Assembly: GCA_002239005.1 (NCBI GenBank)
Contig: MPNL01000014.1
Span: 1-64,000 of the forward strand
DNA from: Truepera sp. bin119
GTDB lineage: Bacteria; Deinococcota; Deinococci; Deinococcales; Trueperaceae
Direction: 5' to 3'
Length of the DNA stretch: 64,000 nucleotides
The notes under the pieces are model-generated. The model made no database searches. It had not been told where the DNA came from and was given only the letters and a program-made list of their open reading frames with translations. Below are positions 26,776 to 36,664 of this stretch, piece by piece. Position numbers and translations under genes: made by a program. Position 1 is the first letter of the stretch. Every line of letters starts with the position of its first letter.

Positions 26776-28191
26776 GTGAGCAACCTTCTCAAGAAAGAGT
26801 ATAGCGACGTCAACTATGTCTCCGGCCCCCTGCTATTCCTGGAGAACGCCCCCGACCTGGCCTACAACTCGATCGTCCGGATCAAAGATGGAACGGGCCG
26901 TGAGCGCGGCGGCCAGGTTATCGATGTCTCGGACCGGGTCACCGTGCTCCAGGTGTTCGAGGAGCCCTCCGGGATCGACCTCTCCTCGACCTCGGTGAGC
27001 CTGGTTGAAAATGTCGCCCGGCTCGGCGTCTCCCGGGAGATGATCGGACGACGCTTTAACGGGAGTGGAGAGCCTATCGACGGGCTCCCCGCTGTCGTGG
27101 CGGACAAGCGTCTGCCGATCGGTGGGGCCCCCATCAACCCGGTCTCCCGTCGGAAGCCCGAGGAGTTCATCCAGACCGGCATCTCCACCATCGACACGCT
27201 CCTGACCCTGGTACGTGGTCAGAAGCTACCGATCTTCTCCGGTGCGGGCATGCCCGCCAACGAGTTGGCGGCGCAGATCGCGCGGCAGGCCAGAGTGATA
27301 GGTGAGGATAGTGAGTTCGCCGTGGTCTTCGCCGCGATGGGTATCACCCAGCGGGAGGTCACCTTCTTCACCCAGGAGTTCGAGCGTACCGGGGCTCTGG
27401 CCCGGAGCGTGCTCTTCCTCAACAAGGCCGACGATCCCGCCGCCGAGCGGCTGCTGACCCCGCGGATGGCCCTCACCGCTGCCGAATATCTGGCTTTTGA
27501 GCACGACTTCCACGTGCTCGTCATCCTGACGGACCTGACCAACTACTGTGAGGCGCTTCGCGAGATCGGGGGCGCCCGCGAGGAGATCCCCGGTCGCCGC
27601 GGCTACCCCGGCTATATGTATACCGACCTCGCCTCGATCTACGAGCGGGCCGGTGTCATCGAGGGTGAGAGTGGGTCGATCACCCAGCTCCCCATCCTCA
27701 CCATGCCGGATGATGACGTGACCCACCCGATCCCCGACCTGACCGGCTACATCACCGAGGGGCAGATCTACCTGGCGCGCAACCTGCATACCCAGGGCTA
27801 CTACCCCCCGATCAACCCCGGTCCCAGCCTCAGCCGGCTGATGAATAACGGGGTCGGCGAGGGCAAGACCCGCGATGACCACAAGGACGTTCAGGCTCAG
27901 TTGCAGGCCGCCTACGCCAACGGGCTCGATCTGCGCCGCCTCGTGGCCATCACCGGGGAGGACGCCCTCACCGAAAACGACAAGCTCTATCTGGCCTTCG
28001 CCAGCGAGTTCGAAAGGCGCTTCATCGACCAGGGTGATGCCGACCGGAGCATAGAGGAGTCGTTGCAGATCGGCTGGGCGCTCCTGTCGAGTCTGCCGAG
28101 GAGCGAGCTGACCCGGCTCAGCCGTGATTCGATCGACAAGTACTACGGCTCCAAGCTGGACGAGCTCTGGGGTGCCGGCGCGCAGGTCTAA
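26776..28191 (+). CDS. V-type ATPase regulatory subunit B
   Basis: The non-catalytic partner in the A3B3 head; 471 aa. In place of a canonical P-loop it has [19 protein letters not shown], as expected for B subunits. [16 protein letters not shown]-like segments (here [20 protein letters not shown]) and the [20 protein letters not shown] block are diagnostic. GTG start with AAGGAG upstream, 12 bp after subunit A. Confidence 0.96.
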   Translation: MSNLLKKEYSDVNYVSGPLLFLENAPDLAYNSIVRIKDGTGRERGGQVIDVSDRVTVLQVFEEPSGIDLSSTSVSLVENVARLGVSREMIGRRFNGSGEPIDGLPAVVADKRLPIGGAPINPVSRRKPEEFIQTGISTIDTLLTLVRGQKLPIFSGAGMPANELAAQIARQARVIGEDSEFAVVFAAMGITQREVTFFTQEFERTGALARSVLFLNKADDPAAERLLTPRMALTAAEYLAFEHDFHVLVILTDLTNYCEALREIGGAREEIPGRRGYPGYMYTDLASIYERAGVIEGESGSITQLPILTMPDDDVTHPIPDLTGYITEGQIYLARNLHTQGYYPPINPGPSLSRLMNNGVGEGKTRDDHKDVQAQLQAAYANGLDLRRLVAITGEDALTENDKLYLAFASEFERRFIDQGDADRSIEESLQIGWALLSSLPRSELTRLSRDSIDKYYGSKLDELWGAGAQV

Positions 28192-28194
28192 CTC

Positions 28195-28845
28195 ATGGCT
28201 GAGCAGATCGCACCCACCCGATCGAACCTGCTGCAGCGGCGGGACCAGCTTCGCCTCGCCCAGAGGGGTGTCGACCTCCTGAAGCGGAAGCGGGACGCCC
28301 TGATCGCGGAATTCTTCGGGCTGGTCAAGGAGTCGCTGGCGGCGCGGCGCAGCCTGGCGGCGGCCAGCAAGGAGGCCTACTTCAGCCTCTTCCTGGCCAA
28401 CGCCTGGGACGGTCCCGAGGAGGTGGAGAGCCTGAACCTGGCCTCCCGGACCGGGTTGGAGCTGGAGATCAGTATCGAGAACATCTTTGGGGTGAAGGTC
28501 CCCCAGGTCCGGCCCCCGGAGTTCTCAGGGGAGTTGCCCTTCTCGCCGATCAACGCGGGCGCCAGGACTCTGGACGCCGCCGCCCAATTTCGCAGGCTCA
28601 CCGAGGCCATCATCCAGGTGGCGGCCACCGAGACTCGCCTGCGCCGCATGGGGGAGGAGATCAAGAAGACGAGCCGGCGGGTGAACGCCCTCGAGCAGAC
28701 GGTCATCCCCGGCATCGTGGTGCAGATTCGCCAGATCCGCAGCGTCCTCGAGCAGCGGGCGCTCGAGGAGGTCACCGTTCTGAAGCGGATCAAGGCCAAG
28801 CTTCAGGAGCGCGAGGGGCAGCAATCCGAGGCCGTGACCGCCTGA
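28195..28845 (+). CDS. V-type ATPase subunit D (central shaft)
   Basis: A 216-aa antiparallel coiled-coil shaft protein that turns inside the A3B3 head. It starts MAEQIAPTRSNLLQRRDQLR and has the closing helix RRVNALEQTVIPGIVVQIRQ, both typical. ATG begins 3 nt after the B stop; this is the last gene of the operon, completing the order G-I-K-E-C-F-A-B-D. Confidence 0.96.
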   Translation: MAEQIAPTRSNLLQRRDQLRLAQRGVDLLKRKRDALIAEFFGLVKESLAARRSLAAASKEAYFSLFLANAWDGPEEVESLNLASRTGLELEISIENIFGVKVPQVRPPEFSGELPFSPINAGARTLDAAAQFRRLTEAIIQVAATETRLRRMGEEIKKTSRRVNALEQTVIPGIVVQIRQIRSVLEQRALEEVTVLKRIKAKLQEREGQQSEAVTA

Positions 28846-28883
28846 ATCCGCTGCGGCGGCCGGCTGCCTCCCCGCTCTCCACC

Positions 28884-28912
28884 TTTACAGTTCGCCTTAG
28901 AGTGGGTACCAT
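28884..28912 (+). promoter_or_regulatory. Promoter of the amino-acid transporter operon
   Basis: TTTACA (28884-28889), a 17-bp spacer and TACCAT (28907-28912), about 50 bp before the binding-protein ATG and after the V-ATPase operon. Confidence 0.55.
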
Positions 28913-28961
28913 GACGTGTTGAGTGGGTAACCCAAATCCACTTGAGGAATCAGGAGAGGTG

Positions 28962-30029
28962 ATGTCAGTGCGCAAACTCCCCCTTTTCGTCATGTTGGCC
29001 CTTCTAATCCTGGCTGGAACCGTCTTCGGGCAGACGCTCGATACCGTTCGCAGCCGGGGGACCCTTATCTGCGGAGTGAACCAGAACCTGCCCGGGTTCG
29101 GCTCGATCGATGAGGACGGCGACTTCGTAGGCTTCGATATCGACTTCTGCCACGCCATCGCAGCCGCTGTGCTCGGAGATGCAGAGGCTGTGGAATTCCG
29201 CCCCCTCTCCGCGACCGAGCGTTTCACCGCGCTGCAGTCTGGTGAGATCGATGTCCTCATTCGCAACTCCACCTGGACCTCGACCCGCGACGTCTCCCTG
29301 GGCCTGAACTGGGCGCCGACCACCTTCTACGACGGTCAGGGCTTCATAGTTCGCAAGAACTCCGGGATCGAGACGCTGGAGGATCTCGACGGGTTCAACA
29401 TCTGTGTCCAGACGGGGACCACCACCGAACGTAACCTCGCGGATACCATGGCCACCCTCGACATCGACTACACGCCGCTCGTCTTCCAGGATACCAACCA
29501 GTCCATAGCCGCCTACGACGACGGCGCCTGCGAGGCCTTCACCACCGACAAGTCGGGTCTGGTGAGCCGTCAGACCACGCTCCGCGACCCCGGCGAGCAC
29601 ACCATCCTCGACGCCACGATCTCCAAGAAGCCCCTCGGCCCGGCCGGCCCCCCCACCCTCGACGCCACGACCTCCAAGGAGCCGCTCGGCCCGGCTGCCC
29701 GCCACGGCGATGATCAGTGGTACGACATCGTCAAATGGACCGTCCTCGCCACCTTCCTGGCCGAGGAGTTCGGTGTCGATTCGATGAACGCTTCGAGCCT
29801 CTTCGAGTCTTCCGAAAGCCCGCAGGTCCGTCGCCTCCTCGGGGCCGACCCCGATCGGGTCTCCGCCTTGGGTCTTGACCCCGATGCCTTCCTCAACGCC
29901 ATCACTCAGGTCGGCAACTACGCCGAGATCTACGACCGGCACCTCGGACCCGACACCATCTTCGACGTGCCTCGCGGTCTGAACTCGCTCTACCTCGATG
30001 GCGGACTGTTGTACTCGCCACCGATGTAG
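28962..30029 (+). CDS. aapJ: General amino-acid ABC transporter, substrate-binding protein (AapJ-like)
   Basis: The periplasmic receptor for the Aap uptake system. The protein (355 aa from ATG 28962) has a signal peptide (KLPLFVMLALLILAGTVFGQ). The SBP family-3 core follows: SRGTLICGVNQNLPGFGSID, GDFVGFDIDFCHAIAAA and a conserved DQWYDIVKWT near the end. Upstream in-frame residues are probably not translated; GGAGAGGTG precedes the chosen ATG. It carries an internal 17-codon tandem duplication (29604-29705). Expression relative to the permeases is probably set by the hairpin at 30051-30080. Confidence 0.92.
   Translation: MSVRKLPLFVMLALLILAGTVFGQTLDTVRSRGTLICGVNQNLPGFGSIDEDGDFVGFDIDFCHAIAAAVLGDAEAVEFRPLSATERFTALQSGEIDVLIRNSTWTSTRDVSLGLNWAPTTFYDGQGFIVRKNSGIETLEDLDGFNICVQTGTTTERNLADTMATLDIDYTPLVFQDTNQSIAAYDDGACEAFTTDKSGLVSRQTTLRDPGEHTILDATISKKPLGPAGPPTLDATTSKEPLGPAARHGDDQWYDIVKWTVLATFLAEEFGVDSMNASSLFESSESPQVRRLLGADPDRVSALGLDPDAFLNAITQVGNYAEIYDRHLGPDTIFDVPRGLNSLYLDGGLLYSPPM
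29604..29705 (+). repeat. 51-bp tandem duplication inside the AapJ-like gene
   Basis: Two adjacent 51-bp units encode ILDATISKKPLGPAGPP and TLDATTSKEPLGPAARH. Only the second continues normally into GDDQWYDIV, where AapJ proteins have a single such segment. The length keeps the frame. Confidence 0.85.
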
Positions 30030-30050
30030 TCGACCGAGAGGTCAGAGGCT

Positions 30051-30080
30051 AGGGCGGGGGTGAGCCCGCCCTAAGCTTTT
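30051..30080 (+). terminator. Hairpin with T-run between receptor and permease genes
   Basis: Perfect 8-bp stem (30051-30058 with 30065-30072, AGGGCGGG/CCCGCCCT), loop of 6, then AAGCTTTT. It most likely acts as a partial terminator that keeps the binding protein in excess over the membrane subunits. Confidence 0.6.
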
Positions 30081-30279
30081 CCTGTCGCTACGCAGCGACC
30101 GTTGCTAGAGGGGATGGCATGGTGAGCGAAGCCTCCCTGCACCGGGGGGTCCTGGAATAGCGCAGAATCTGCCTAGGAGTGGGGGGAGCGGACGGATCCC
30201 CTTCTACCGGAACGTCAAGGTCCTGGCGATCATCGCCCAGGTCGTCTTCCTCGCTCTGGTCCTGATCGTTCTGGCCCTG

Positions 30280-31893
30280 ATGCTCCGCAATGTGGTCAGC
30301 GGCATTCAGCGGCTCGGGATCTCTGCCGACTTCGGGTTTCTCGGCGAACGGGCGGGCTTCGATATCTCAGAGGTCCCGATCCCCTACACGGCCGACGATA
30401 GCTTCGGCAGGGCGATGCTCGTGGCCATCGTCAACACCCTTAAGGTCGCCCTGCCGGGGGTGGCGCTGGCCACGCTGCTCGGCATCGGGCTGGCGCTGAT
30501 GCGGCTGTCGAGCAACTGGATCTTAAGGCAGATCGCCACGGTCTATATCGAAACGATCCGCAATATCCCGCTGGTCATCATTATCTTCCTGTTTTTCACG
30601 GTTCTCTTCGTCCCCGGCCTGCCGCGGGGGAGGAACGCCATGATGTTCTGGGGGGGAGGGCTCCTCAACAACTCCGGTTGGGCGCTCCCCTGGCTCTTCC
30701 CGGGTGCAGGCTTCCGGAGCTGGCTGCCCTGGCTCGTCGCTGGCCTGATCGTCGCCGCCGCCATCCTGGTCGTTCGCCGCATCCAGATCGTCCGCTCCGA
30801 ACGTCCCGGCAACCCCTGGCCCCCCGCGCTCGTCGCCCTGGCCCTGATCGGGGCCGTAGGCTATTTCGTCGCGAGCCTGAACTCCTCTTATCCGGCCAAT
30901 CTCCAGATCGACTTCAATCCCTCCCGGGCACGGATCACCTCCTACATCGACATCGATGAGAACGGCGAGTTCAGCAGCAGGGTCGATCGGGCCGTCGGCT
31001 ACGTCCCCGTCCGGTTTGTGCTTGGGGCAGGTACCGTGCGCAGGGAGTTTCCCGACAGCTTCGTAGAGCTCCGCAGGACCGTCTACAGCACCTTCCGCTT
31101 TCCGCTGATCAGAGAGCGGGAGGTCGAGTCCGCCAGCCCGCGCTTTGTGGACGAGGGGCTCGCTGCGAGCTTCGGCATCGAGTTCACCAACTATCCCAGC
31201 ATCGGATTCATCTATCAGGACCGCAACCGTAACGGCAGCTACGACCGGGGTGAAGAGGCCGACGCCGAGACCGGCAAGGGCTTCGACGGGGGCGACTATC
31301 GGCTCGTGCTCGATGTGACCGGTTTCGAACGCCGACTGGTAACGGGCCGCGAGGGCGAAGTGAGGGTGCCGAGGTTTGATGAGTTCGTGACCGAACCGAG
31401 GGTCGAACTCCTCGCGGCCGCTCCGCTCCTCCTCAGCAGACCGAGCATCCCCGGCAACCTTAGCGGCGGGGGGGGACTGATCCTCACTGTGGCCTACCTG
31501 GCCCTGGTGGTGGCCCTGGTGGTCTACACCTCGACCTTCATCGCTGAGATCGTCCGGGGAGGGATCCTCTCGGTGGCCAAGGGGCAGACGGAGGCCGCCA
31601 AGGCCCTCGGCCTTAGCGGCTCCCAGACCTTTCGGCTGGTGGTCTTCCCACAGGCGATGAGGGTGATCGTCCCGCCGATGATCAGCCAGTACTTAAACCT
31701 CACCAAGAATAGCTCCCTCGGCGTCTTCGCCGCCTACCCCGACTTTTTCGCAGTGAGCGCGGTGATCGCCAACCAGTCGGGTGCCTCGGTCCCGATCGTC
31801 CTCACCCTCATCGTCGGTTACCTGGCGATCAGCCTCTCGTTCTCGCTGATTCTGAACTGGTACAACGAGCGGGTGAAGTTGGTGGACCGGTAG
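30280..31893 (+). CDS. aapQ: Amino-acid ABC permease (AapQ-like), 5' end frameshifted, large insertion
   Basis: An inner-membrane subunit with the HisM-type domain and EAA loop (GGILSVAKGQTEAAKALGLS ... VVFPQAMRVIVPP). The frame from ATG 30280 gives 537 aa but omits the first helix: the same frame upstream encodes IPFYRNVKVLAIIAQVVFLA, typical of AapQ. A start (ATG 30119 or GTG 30122, after a GAGGGG site) exists one frame away, and one added G in the run 30144-30149 would join them. About 190 extra residues between membrane helices (about 205-395) include an EF-hand-like loop, D314-x-N-x-N-G-x-x-D-x-x-E325. It is followed by aapM after 3 bp. Confidence 0.85.
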   Translation: MLRNVVSGIQRLGISADFGFLGERAGFDISEVPIPYTADDSFGRAMLVAIVNTLKVALPGVALATLLGIGLALMRLSSNWILRQIATVYIETIRNIPLVIIIFLFFTVLFVPGLPRGRNAMMFWGGGLLNNSGWALPWLFPGAGFRSWLPWLVAGLIVAAAILVVRRIQIVRSERPGNPWPPALVALALIGAVGYFVASLNSSYPANLQIDFNPSRARITSYIDIDENGEFSSRVDRAVGYVPVRFVLGAGTVRREFPDSFVELRRTVYSTFRFPLIREREVESASPRFVDEGLAASFGIEFTNYPSIGFIYQDRNRNGSYDRGEEADAETGKGFDGGDYRLVLDVTGFERRLVTGREGEVRVPRFDEFVTEPRVELLAAAPLLLSRPSIPGNLSGGGGLILTVAYLALVVALVVYTSTFIAEIVRGGILSVAKGQTEAAKALGLSGSQTFRLVVFPQAMRVIVPPMISQYLNLTKNSSLGVFAAYPDFFAVSAVIANQSGASVPIVLTLIVGYLAISLSFSLILNWYNERVKLVDR

Positions 31894-31896
31894 ATC

Positions 31897-33111
31897 ATGG
31901 CAGCGAAGCGACCCCTCCAGAGCAGGGTAGGCGCCGCCGACTGGCTGCGGACGAATCTGTTCAGCAATTGGTGGAACACCATCGTCTCGCTGCTCTCCAT
32001 CGCCCTCTCGCTGTGGCTGCTGTTTGTCTTCGCCAAGTTCCTCTTCATCGACGCGAACTGGGACCGCGTATGGGCCAACCTGCGTCTGCTCACGGTGTTC
32101 CGCTATCCCGCCGACCTCCTGTGGCGGCCGATGCTTGTCATCGTCTTCCTCATGACCCTGTTCGGCGCCTCGGCGGGCCTCTCCGGCGAGGGTACGGGTG
32201 CCATCCTGCGCAACACCTTCCGCTGGCTGATGGGGTTGATAGGGCTGATCGCTCTCATCTCCCTGTTCGCCTTCCCGGCGGTGAGGATCTGGTGGCTCCT
32301 GGTGATCGTCTTTGCCCTCGGCGGCTACCGGCTGGGTCGCCATTTCCCGGCGCCGGTGAGTCGGCCCCTCGCCTGGCTCTGGGGCGCCTCCTGGATCGTG
32401 ACCCTGCTGATCCTCTACGGCGTCGGGCCGGAGGAATCCTCCTCCCCCTTCCGCCTGGTCCCGGCCACCCTGTGGGGCGGCATCCTGCTCACCTTTTTCC
32501 TGTCGATCACCGGCATTGTGGTCAGCTTTCCGCTCGGGATAGCCCTCGCCCTCGGACGCCAGAGTCGCTTGCCGATCATCAAGGGGATCTGCACCAGTTT
32601 CATCGAGATCGTCCGTGGCGCCCCGCTCATCTCCTGGCTCTTCATCGCCTCGCTCGTCCTTCCCCTGATCATCGGCGCCAACCCACCGGCCATCTGGCGG
32701 GCCCAGGTCGCCATCATCCTGTTCGCCGCCGCCTATCTGGCGGAGAACGTCCGCGGGGGGCTGCAATCCGTGCCCAGAGGGCAGACTGAGGCCTCTCGCG
32801 CGTTGGGGATGAGCGGCTGGGACACCACGCGCCTCATCGTCCTCCCGCAGGCGCTCCGGGCGGTGATCCCGGCGATCGTGGGGCTATTCATAGGGCTCTT
32901 CAAGGATACCTCGCTCGTCACCATCGTGGGGCTAAGCGATCTCTTCGCAGTCGGGATCACCGTCACCAACCAGCCTGAGTCACTCCTGGTCACGGGCGGT
33001 GTCACCCGCGAGGCGTTCATCTTCATGGCCCTGTTCTTCTGGTTCTTCTCCTACCGCATGAGCGTGGCGAGCAGGCAACTTGAGAGGCAGCTCGGCCTGG
33101 GAGAGAGGTAG
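31897..33111 (+). CDS. aapM: Amino-acid ABC permease (AapM-like)
   Basis: The second permease. At 404 aa it starts [20 protein letters not shown] and continues [20 protein letters not shown], the standard AapM N-terminus. It has about eight hydrophobic helices. The EAA loop reads [20 protein letters not shown] ... [17 protein letters not shown] begins 3 nt after the AapQ stop. Confidence 0.93.
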   Translation: MAAKRPLQSRVGAADWLRTNLFSNWWNTIVSLLSIALSLWLLFVFAKFLFIDANWDRVWANLRLLTVFRYPADLLWRPMLVIVFLMTLFGASAGLSGEGTGAILRNTFRWLMGLIGLIALISLFAFPAVRIWWLLVIVFALGGYRLGRHFPAPVSRPLAWLWGASWIVTLLILYGVGPEESSSPFRLVPATLWGGILLTFFLSITGIVVSFPLGIALALGRQSRLPIIKGICTSFIEIVRGAPLISWLFIASLVLPLIIGANPPAIWRAQVAIILFAAAYLAENVRGGLQSVPRGQTEASRALGMSGWDTTRLIVLPQALRAVIPAIVGLFIGLFKDTSLVTIVGLSDLFAVGITVTNQPESLLVTGGVTREAFIFMALFFWFFSYRMSVASRQLERQLGLGER

Positions 33112-33157
33112 AAGCCCATGCCGACCCCGTGCCCCGGTCGAGAAGGAGTCCGTTGAG

Positions 33158-33931
33158 ATGGCAGATCAGACATTAGTGCGAGCCGACGCCCCCGCTGGGG
33201 GAGAGCGCGTCATCGAGATCGAGAACCTGAACAAGTGGTTCGGCGATTTCCACGCCCTCCAGGACATCAACATGTCGGTCAACCGGGGGGAGGTGGTGGT
33301 CGTTATCGGCCCTTCCGGTTCGGGTAAGTCCACCCTGATCCGCTGCATCAATCGCTTAGAGGAGCATCAGCAGGGCCGTATCTTCGTGGATGGGACGGAG
33401 CTCACCGACGATGTCCGCAACATCGACCTGATCCGGCGGGAGACCGGCATGGTGTTCCAGCAGTTCAACCTTTTTCCCCACTTAAGTGTCATGGCGAATA
33501 TCACGCTGGCCCCGGTACGGGTGCGGAGGTGGAAGCGGTCCGAGGCGGAGGAGCGGGCTATGTTCTATCTCGAGAAGGTCGGCATTCCCGAGCAGGCGCA
33601 GAAGTACCCGGGCCAGCTCTCCGGCGGCCAGCAGCAGCGCGTCGCTATCGCCCGTGCCCTCACCATGGGTCCGAAGGTGATGCTGTTCGATGAGCCCACG
33701 AGCGCCCTCGATCCCGAGGTGATCGGCGAGGTGCTCGAGGTGATGGTCAACCTGGCGAAGGAGGGGATGACCATGTGTGTGGTGACCCATGAGATGGGGT
33801 TTGCCCGCGAGGTGGGTCACCGGGTGATCTTCATGGACGCCGGCCAGATCGTCGAGGTCGGTTCGCCCGAGCACTTCTTCACGAGCCCGACTGAGGAGCG
33901 GACCAGGTCCTTCCTCTCCAAGATCCTGTAA
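33158..33931 (+). CDS. aapP: Amino-acid ABC transporter ATP-binding protein (AapP-like)
   Basis: The ATPase of the uptake system; 257 aa. Walker A is [20 protein letters not shown], the Q-loop [12 protein letters not shown], the signature [15 protein letters not shown], Walker [14 protein letters not shown] and the switch His in [10 protein letters not shown] chose ATG 33158 because AAGGAG lies 9 nt upstream (33143-33148); an earlier ATG inside aapM adds unrelated residues. Confidence 0.96.
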   Translation: MADQTLVRADAPAGGERVIEIENLNKWFGDFHALQDINMSVNRGEVVVVIGPSGSGKSTLIRCINRLEEHQQGRIFVDGTELTDDVRNIDLIRRETGMVFQQFNLFPHLSVMANITLAPVRVRRWKRSEAEERAMFYLEKVGIPEQAQKYPGQLSGGQQQRVAIARALTMGPKVMLFDEPTSALDPEVIGEVLEVMVNLAKEGMTMCVVTHEMGFAREVGHRVIFMDAGQIVEVGSPEHFFTSPTEERTRSFLSKIL

Positions 33932-34070
33932 AACCCCACGCAATAGAACTTCAGTCCCCGGCCTCATCGGGAGGGCAGCTAGCGGAGAGTTCCGCGAGGG
34001 TCCTCGCCGCAGGCTCCCGCCGGACTGATCGCGGCGTATCGCCCGGATGGGTGAGTGCCGACCTCCGGAG

Positions 34071-35423
34071 CTACCACTGCGGTACCGTGGGCCGCCAGGG
34101 CACCGGTTCCACGGCCTCCCCTTCGAGGTCGTATACCCCCGCCCCGGTGATCCTGGCCCGGACCCGATCTCCGATCTTGACCGTACCGTCGGTCTTAACC
34201 AGGACCGTGCCGTCGATGTCGGGCGCGTCCGCCTGGCTGCGCCCTATCACCTCGCCCGGCAGGTCGCCGTAGGCGTCGACGATCACCTCGAGTTCGCCGC
34301 CGACCCGTTCCCGGTTCTTCTCGAAGCTGATCCGTTGCTGGAGTCCCATAAGCCGCTCGAGCCGCTCGGTCTTGACCTCATCCGGAACCGAGCCGCTCAG
34401 TTCGTTGGCCGCCGCCCCCTCGACCTCGCTGTAGCTGAAGGCGCCGACCCGGTCGAGGCAGACCTCGGCGAGGAACTCGAGGAGGAGTTCGAACTCCTCC
34501 TCGGTCTCTCCCGGGAAGCCCACGATGAAGGTCGAGCGGATCGCCAGTTCGGGGCAGATCGAGCGCCACTCGGCGATGGTCTCGAGGTGGCTCTCCGCCC
34601 CTCCTGGCCGCCGCATCGACCGAAGGATGCGCGGGCTCGCGTGCTGGAGGGGAACATCGAGGTAGGGCAGCAGCTTCCCCTCGGTCATTAGCGGGATCAG
34701 CTCCCGCACGTGCGGATAGGGGTAGATGTAGTGCAGGCGGATCCAGACCCCCAGTTCGGCCAGTTCCCGCACCAGCGGCACAGGATGCGCCTTCACCGTT
34801 CGGCCCCGGTACTCGCTACCCCGGTGTTTCAGATCGGTGCCGTAGGCGCTTGTGTCCTGGGCGATGATCAGGAGTTCGCGGGTTCCGGTGGCGACCAGCC
34901 GCGTCGCCTCACTCAGGATGTCGGCCGCGTCCCGTGAGACCTGGAGACCCCGGAGCTGCGGGATGATGCAGAAGCTGCAGCGGTGGTTGCAGCCCTCGGC
35001 GATCTTCAGGTAGCTGTAGTGGCGGGGGGTGAGCTTGATCGAACCGGTTCCCGGGATCAACCTCCTGAAGGGCTCGACCTCGGGCGGCAGGACGTTGTGC
35101 ACGGCGTTCATGACTCCAGCTGAGTCCGCCTGCCCGGTTACCGCTAGGACGCTGGGGTGGCGCTCCATGATCACCTCGGGCCGCTCCCCGAGGCAGCCTG
35201 TCACCACCACCCGGCCGTTGGCGTCTAGCGCGTCGCCGATGGTGGCCAGGGACTCTTCCACCGCCGGGGTGATGAAGCCGCAGGTGTTCACGACGACCAG
35301 ATCGGCTTCCTCGTAGCTGGACACTAGCAGGTACCCTTCAGCTCGGAGTTGGGTGAGGATATGCTCGCTGTCCACTAGGGCCTTGGGGCAGCCGAGGCTA
35401 ACGAATCCGATCTTGCCGCTCAT
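34071..35423 (-). CDS. rimO: Ribosomal protein S12 methylthiotransferase RimO
   Basis: A radical-SAM enzyme that adds a methylthio group to Asp of ribosomal protein S12. At 450 aa it has the UPF0004 domain ([20 protein letters not shown]), the radical SAM cluster CNHRCSFC near residue 145, and a C-terminal TRAM domain. The ATG at 35423 has GGAGAG upstream. The gene on its 5' side (35490-36170) runs in the same direction 66 bp away. Confidence 0.95.
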   Translation of the reverse strand: MSGKIGFVSLGCPKALVDSEHILTQLRAEGYLLVSSYEEADLVVVNTCGFITPAVEESLATIGDALDANGRVVVTGCLGERPEVIMERHPSVLAVTGQADSAGVMNAVHNVLPPEVEPFRRLIPGTGSIKLTPRHYSYLKIAEGCNHRCSFCIIPQLRGLQVSRDAADILSEATRLVATGTRELLIIAQDTSAYGTDLKHRGSEYRGRTVKAHPVPLVRELAELGVWIRLHYIYPYPHVRELIPLMTEGKLLPYLDVPLQHASPRILRSMRRPGGAESHLETIAEWRSICPELAIRSTFIVGFPGETEEEFELLLEFLAEVCLDRVGAFSYSEVEGAAANELSGSVPDEVKTERLERLMGLQQRISFEKNRERVGGELEVIVDAYGDLPGEVIGRSQADAPDIDGTVLVKTDGTVKIGDRVRARITGAGVYDLEGEAVEPVPWRPTVPQW

Positions 35424-35489
35424 GTCGACTCTCCACAATTCTCCAGGGGGATGGCGGTGCCGGGTTCGGTCGGAGGCCCCTGAGGCGGG

Positions 35490-36170
35490 TCAGCTGCGGG
35501 ACCTGCTCCGGCGTCGGCGCCTCTCGCGGCCTCCTCCTCCCTTGGTCGGCCTCTCCCGGTTCGGGACCGGCGTCTCCTCGTGGGTCTTGACGAGCAGGGC
35601 GTCCACACTCGTGTCGGTCAGTCTCTGGGTCAGGCGAAGGATCGGGTGTGGCGGTTCGGCGTCTACGTAGATGAAGCTTCTCCCCGGGTAGAGGGAAAAA
35701 GCCCACGCCTCCCGGTCTCCTAACGGGGTAGGCAGGGTCACGACGCCGACGGGCAGCACCATTATCTCCTTCCCCAGCATCGGAATGCGGGTCTGGCCCC
35801 CCCCGTTTCCGGAGAGCCGACGGATCTCGTGGAGCATCGACAGCGGATCCCGGTAGGGGAGGAGGTAGGGGGTGTAGGCCCGGTCGTTCTGCCCCCTGCT
35901 CGCCCGAATCATCCCCGTGGAGCTGTCGAACACCACCTCGTAGCGCCGATTGCCCCCCCGCGCCTTTGTCTCCTCGAGAAAGCGGTAGCTGAAGAAACCG
36001 GTATTGTGACAGCGGCTCTGCTGAATGACGGTACTCTGCCCCAGGTTGCCCTGCAGCATCGTTCTGCCCTCGAGCAGCGCCGCCTCTCCCCGCTGCTGGG
36101 TGCGGAGGGTGTGGGTGCCAACAGGCTTACCACGCAGCGTGAGGCGGTATGAATGGACCTCCACGGGCAT
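35490..36170 (-). CDS. Conserved hypothetical protein, DUF3108/DUF6134-like
   Basis: A 226-aa protein, starting MPVEVHSYRLTLRGKPVGTH, with a pattern of beta strands (LRTQQRGEAALLEGRTMLQG; NRRYEVVFDSSTGMIRASRG) like DUF3108-type outer-layer proteins, but without a signal peptide. It ends in a very basic tail (ERRRRRSRSRS) that may bind nucleic acid or membrane. Likely cotranscribed with rimO. Function unknown. Confidence 0.65.
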   Translation of the reverse strand: MPVEVHSYRLTLRGKPVGTHTLRTQQRGEAALLEGRTMLQGNLGQSTVIQQSRCHNTGFFSYRFLEETKARGGNRRYEVVFDSSTGMIRASRGQNDRAYTPYLLPYRDPLSMLHEIRRLSGNGGGQTRIPMLGKEIMVLPVGVVTLPTPLGDREAWAFSLYPGRSFIYVDAEPPHPILRLTQRLTDTSVDALLVKTHEETPVPNRERPTKGGGGRERRRRRSRSRS

Positions 36171-36664
36171 GGGGTTCAGGGTAGCACGACCGCCTCAGGT
36201 TCCCGCCGTCCCCGGCTTGGTAGCTCGTCCTTCAGCTGAACCGGCTCTCTGGTCGACCTCTCAAGGAAGCTGTCCCGACTCCTGGGTGGGGCGATCATCA
36301 CGACTCGGCTCGGGCACTGGCTGTCGTGGGGCCCGAGCCGCTCGCTGGCGATCCTATAGGCGAGCACTCTGGTGGATCGTCATCGACCGGGGGCGGCTCA
36401 GCGGCCGCATCGACCTGCTGGGTACCGCCGACGGCCCTCTCGACGCGGAGGCGGCGAGCGCCCTCCTGCACTCCCGGGTCCCCCCACCCCGCGATCAGGC
36501 CGCACCCCCGGCTCCCGGACGACACCCGCCTGAGGGCCGCACTCCAGCGAGCGAGCGGAGGCGGCCGGCTGCGTCTACCGACCGCAGCGTCGAGGTCATC
36601 GACTCAGGGCTCTCGGCTCTTAGGAAGGGGGTGGGCTAGGATAGGGGGCAGGAGGTCCATCCCC
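36171..36664. other. Gap with possible decayed coding sequence
   Basis: No intact gene. Plus-strand fragments look coding but change frame: IDLLGTADGPLDAEAASALL, then (other frame) LPDDTRLRAALQRASGGG, then DRSVEVIDSGLSALRKG ending at 36639. This could be a gene with two indels, which I do not recognise, or chance in GC-rich DNA. Confidence 0.3.

Noticed and set aside
36326-36664. N-terminal extension of the PhyH gene
   Set aside because: Low-complexity residues out of keeping with the family; AGGAGG supports the ATG at 36665.
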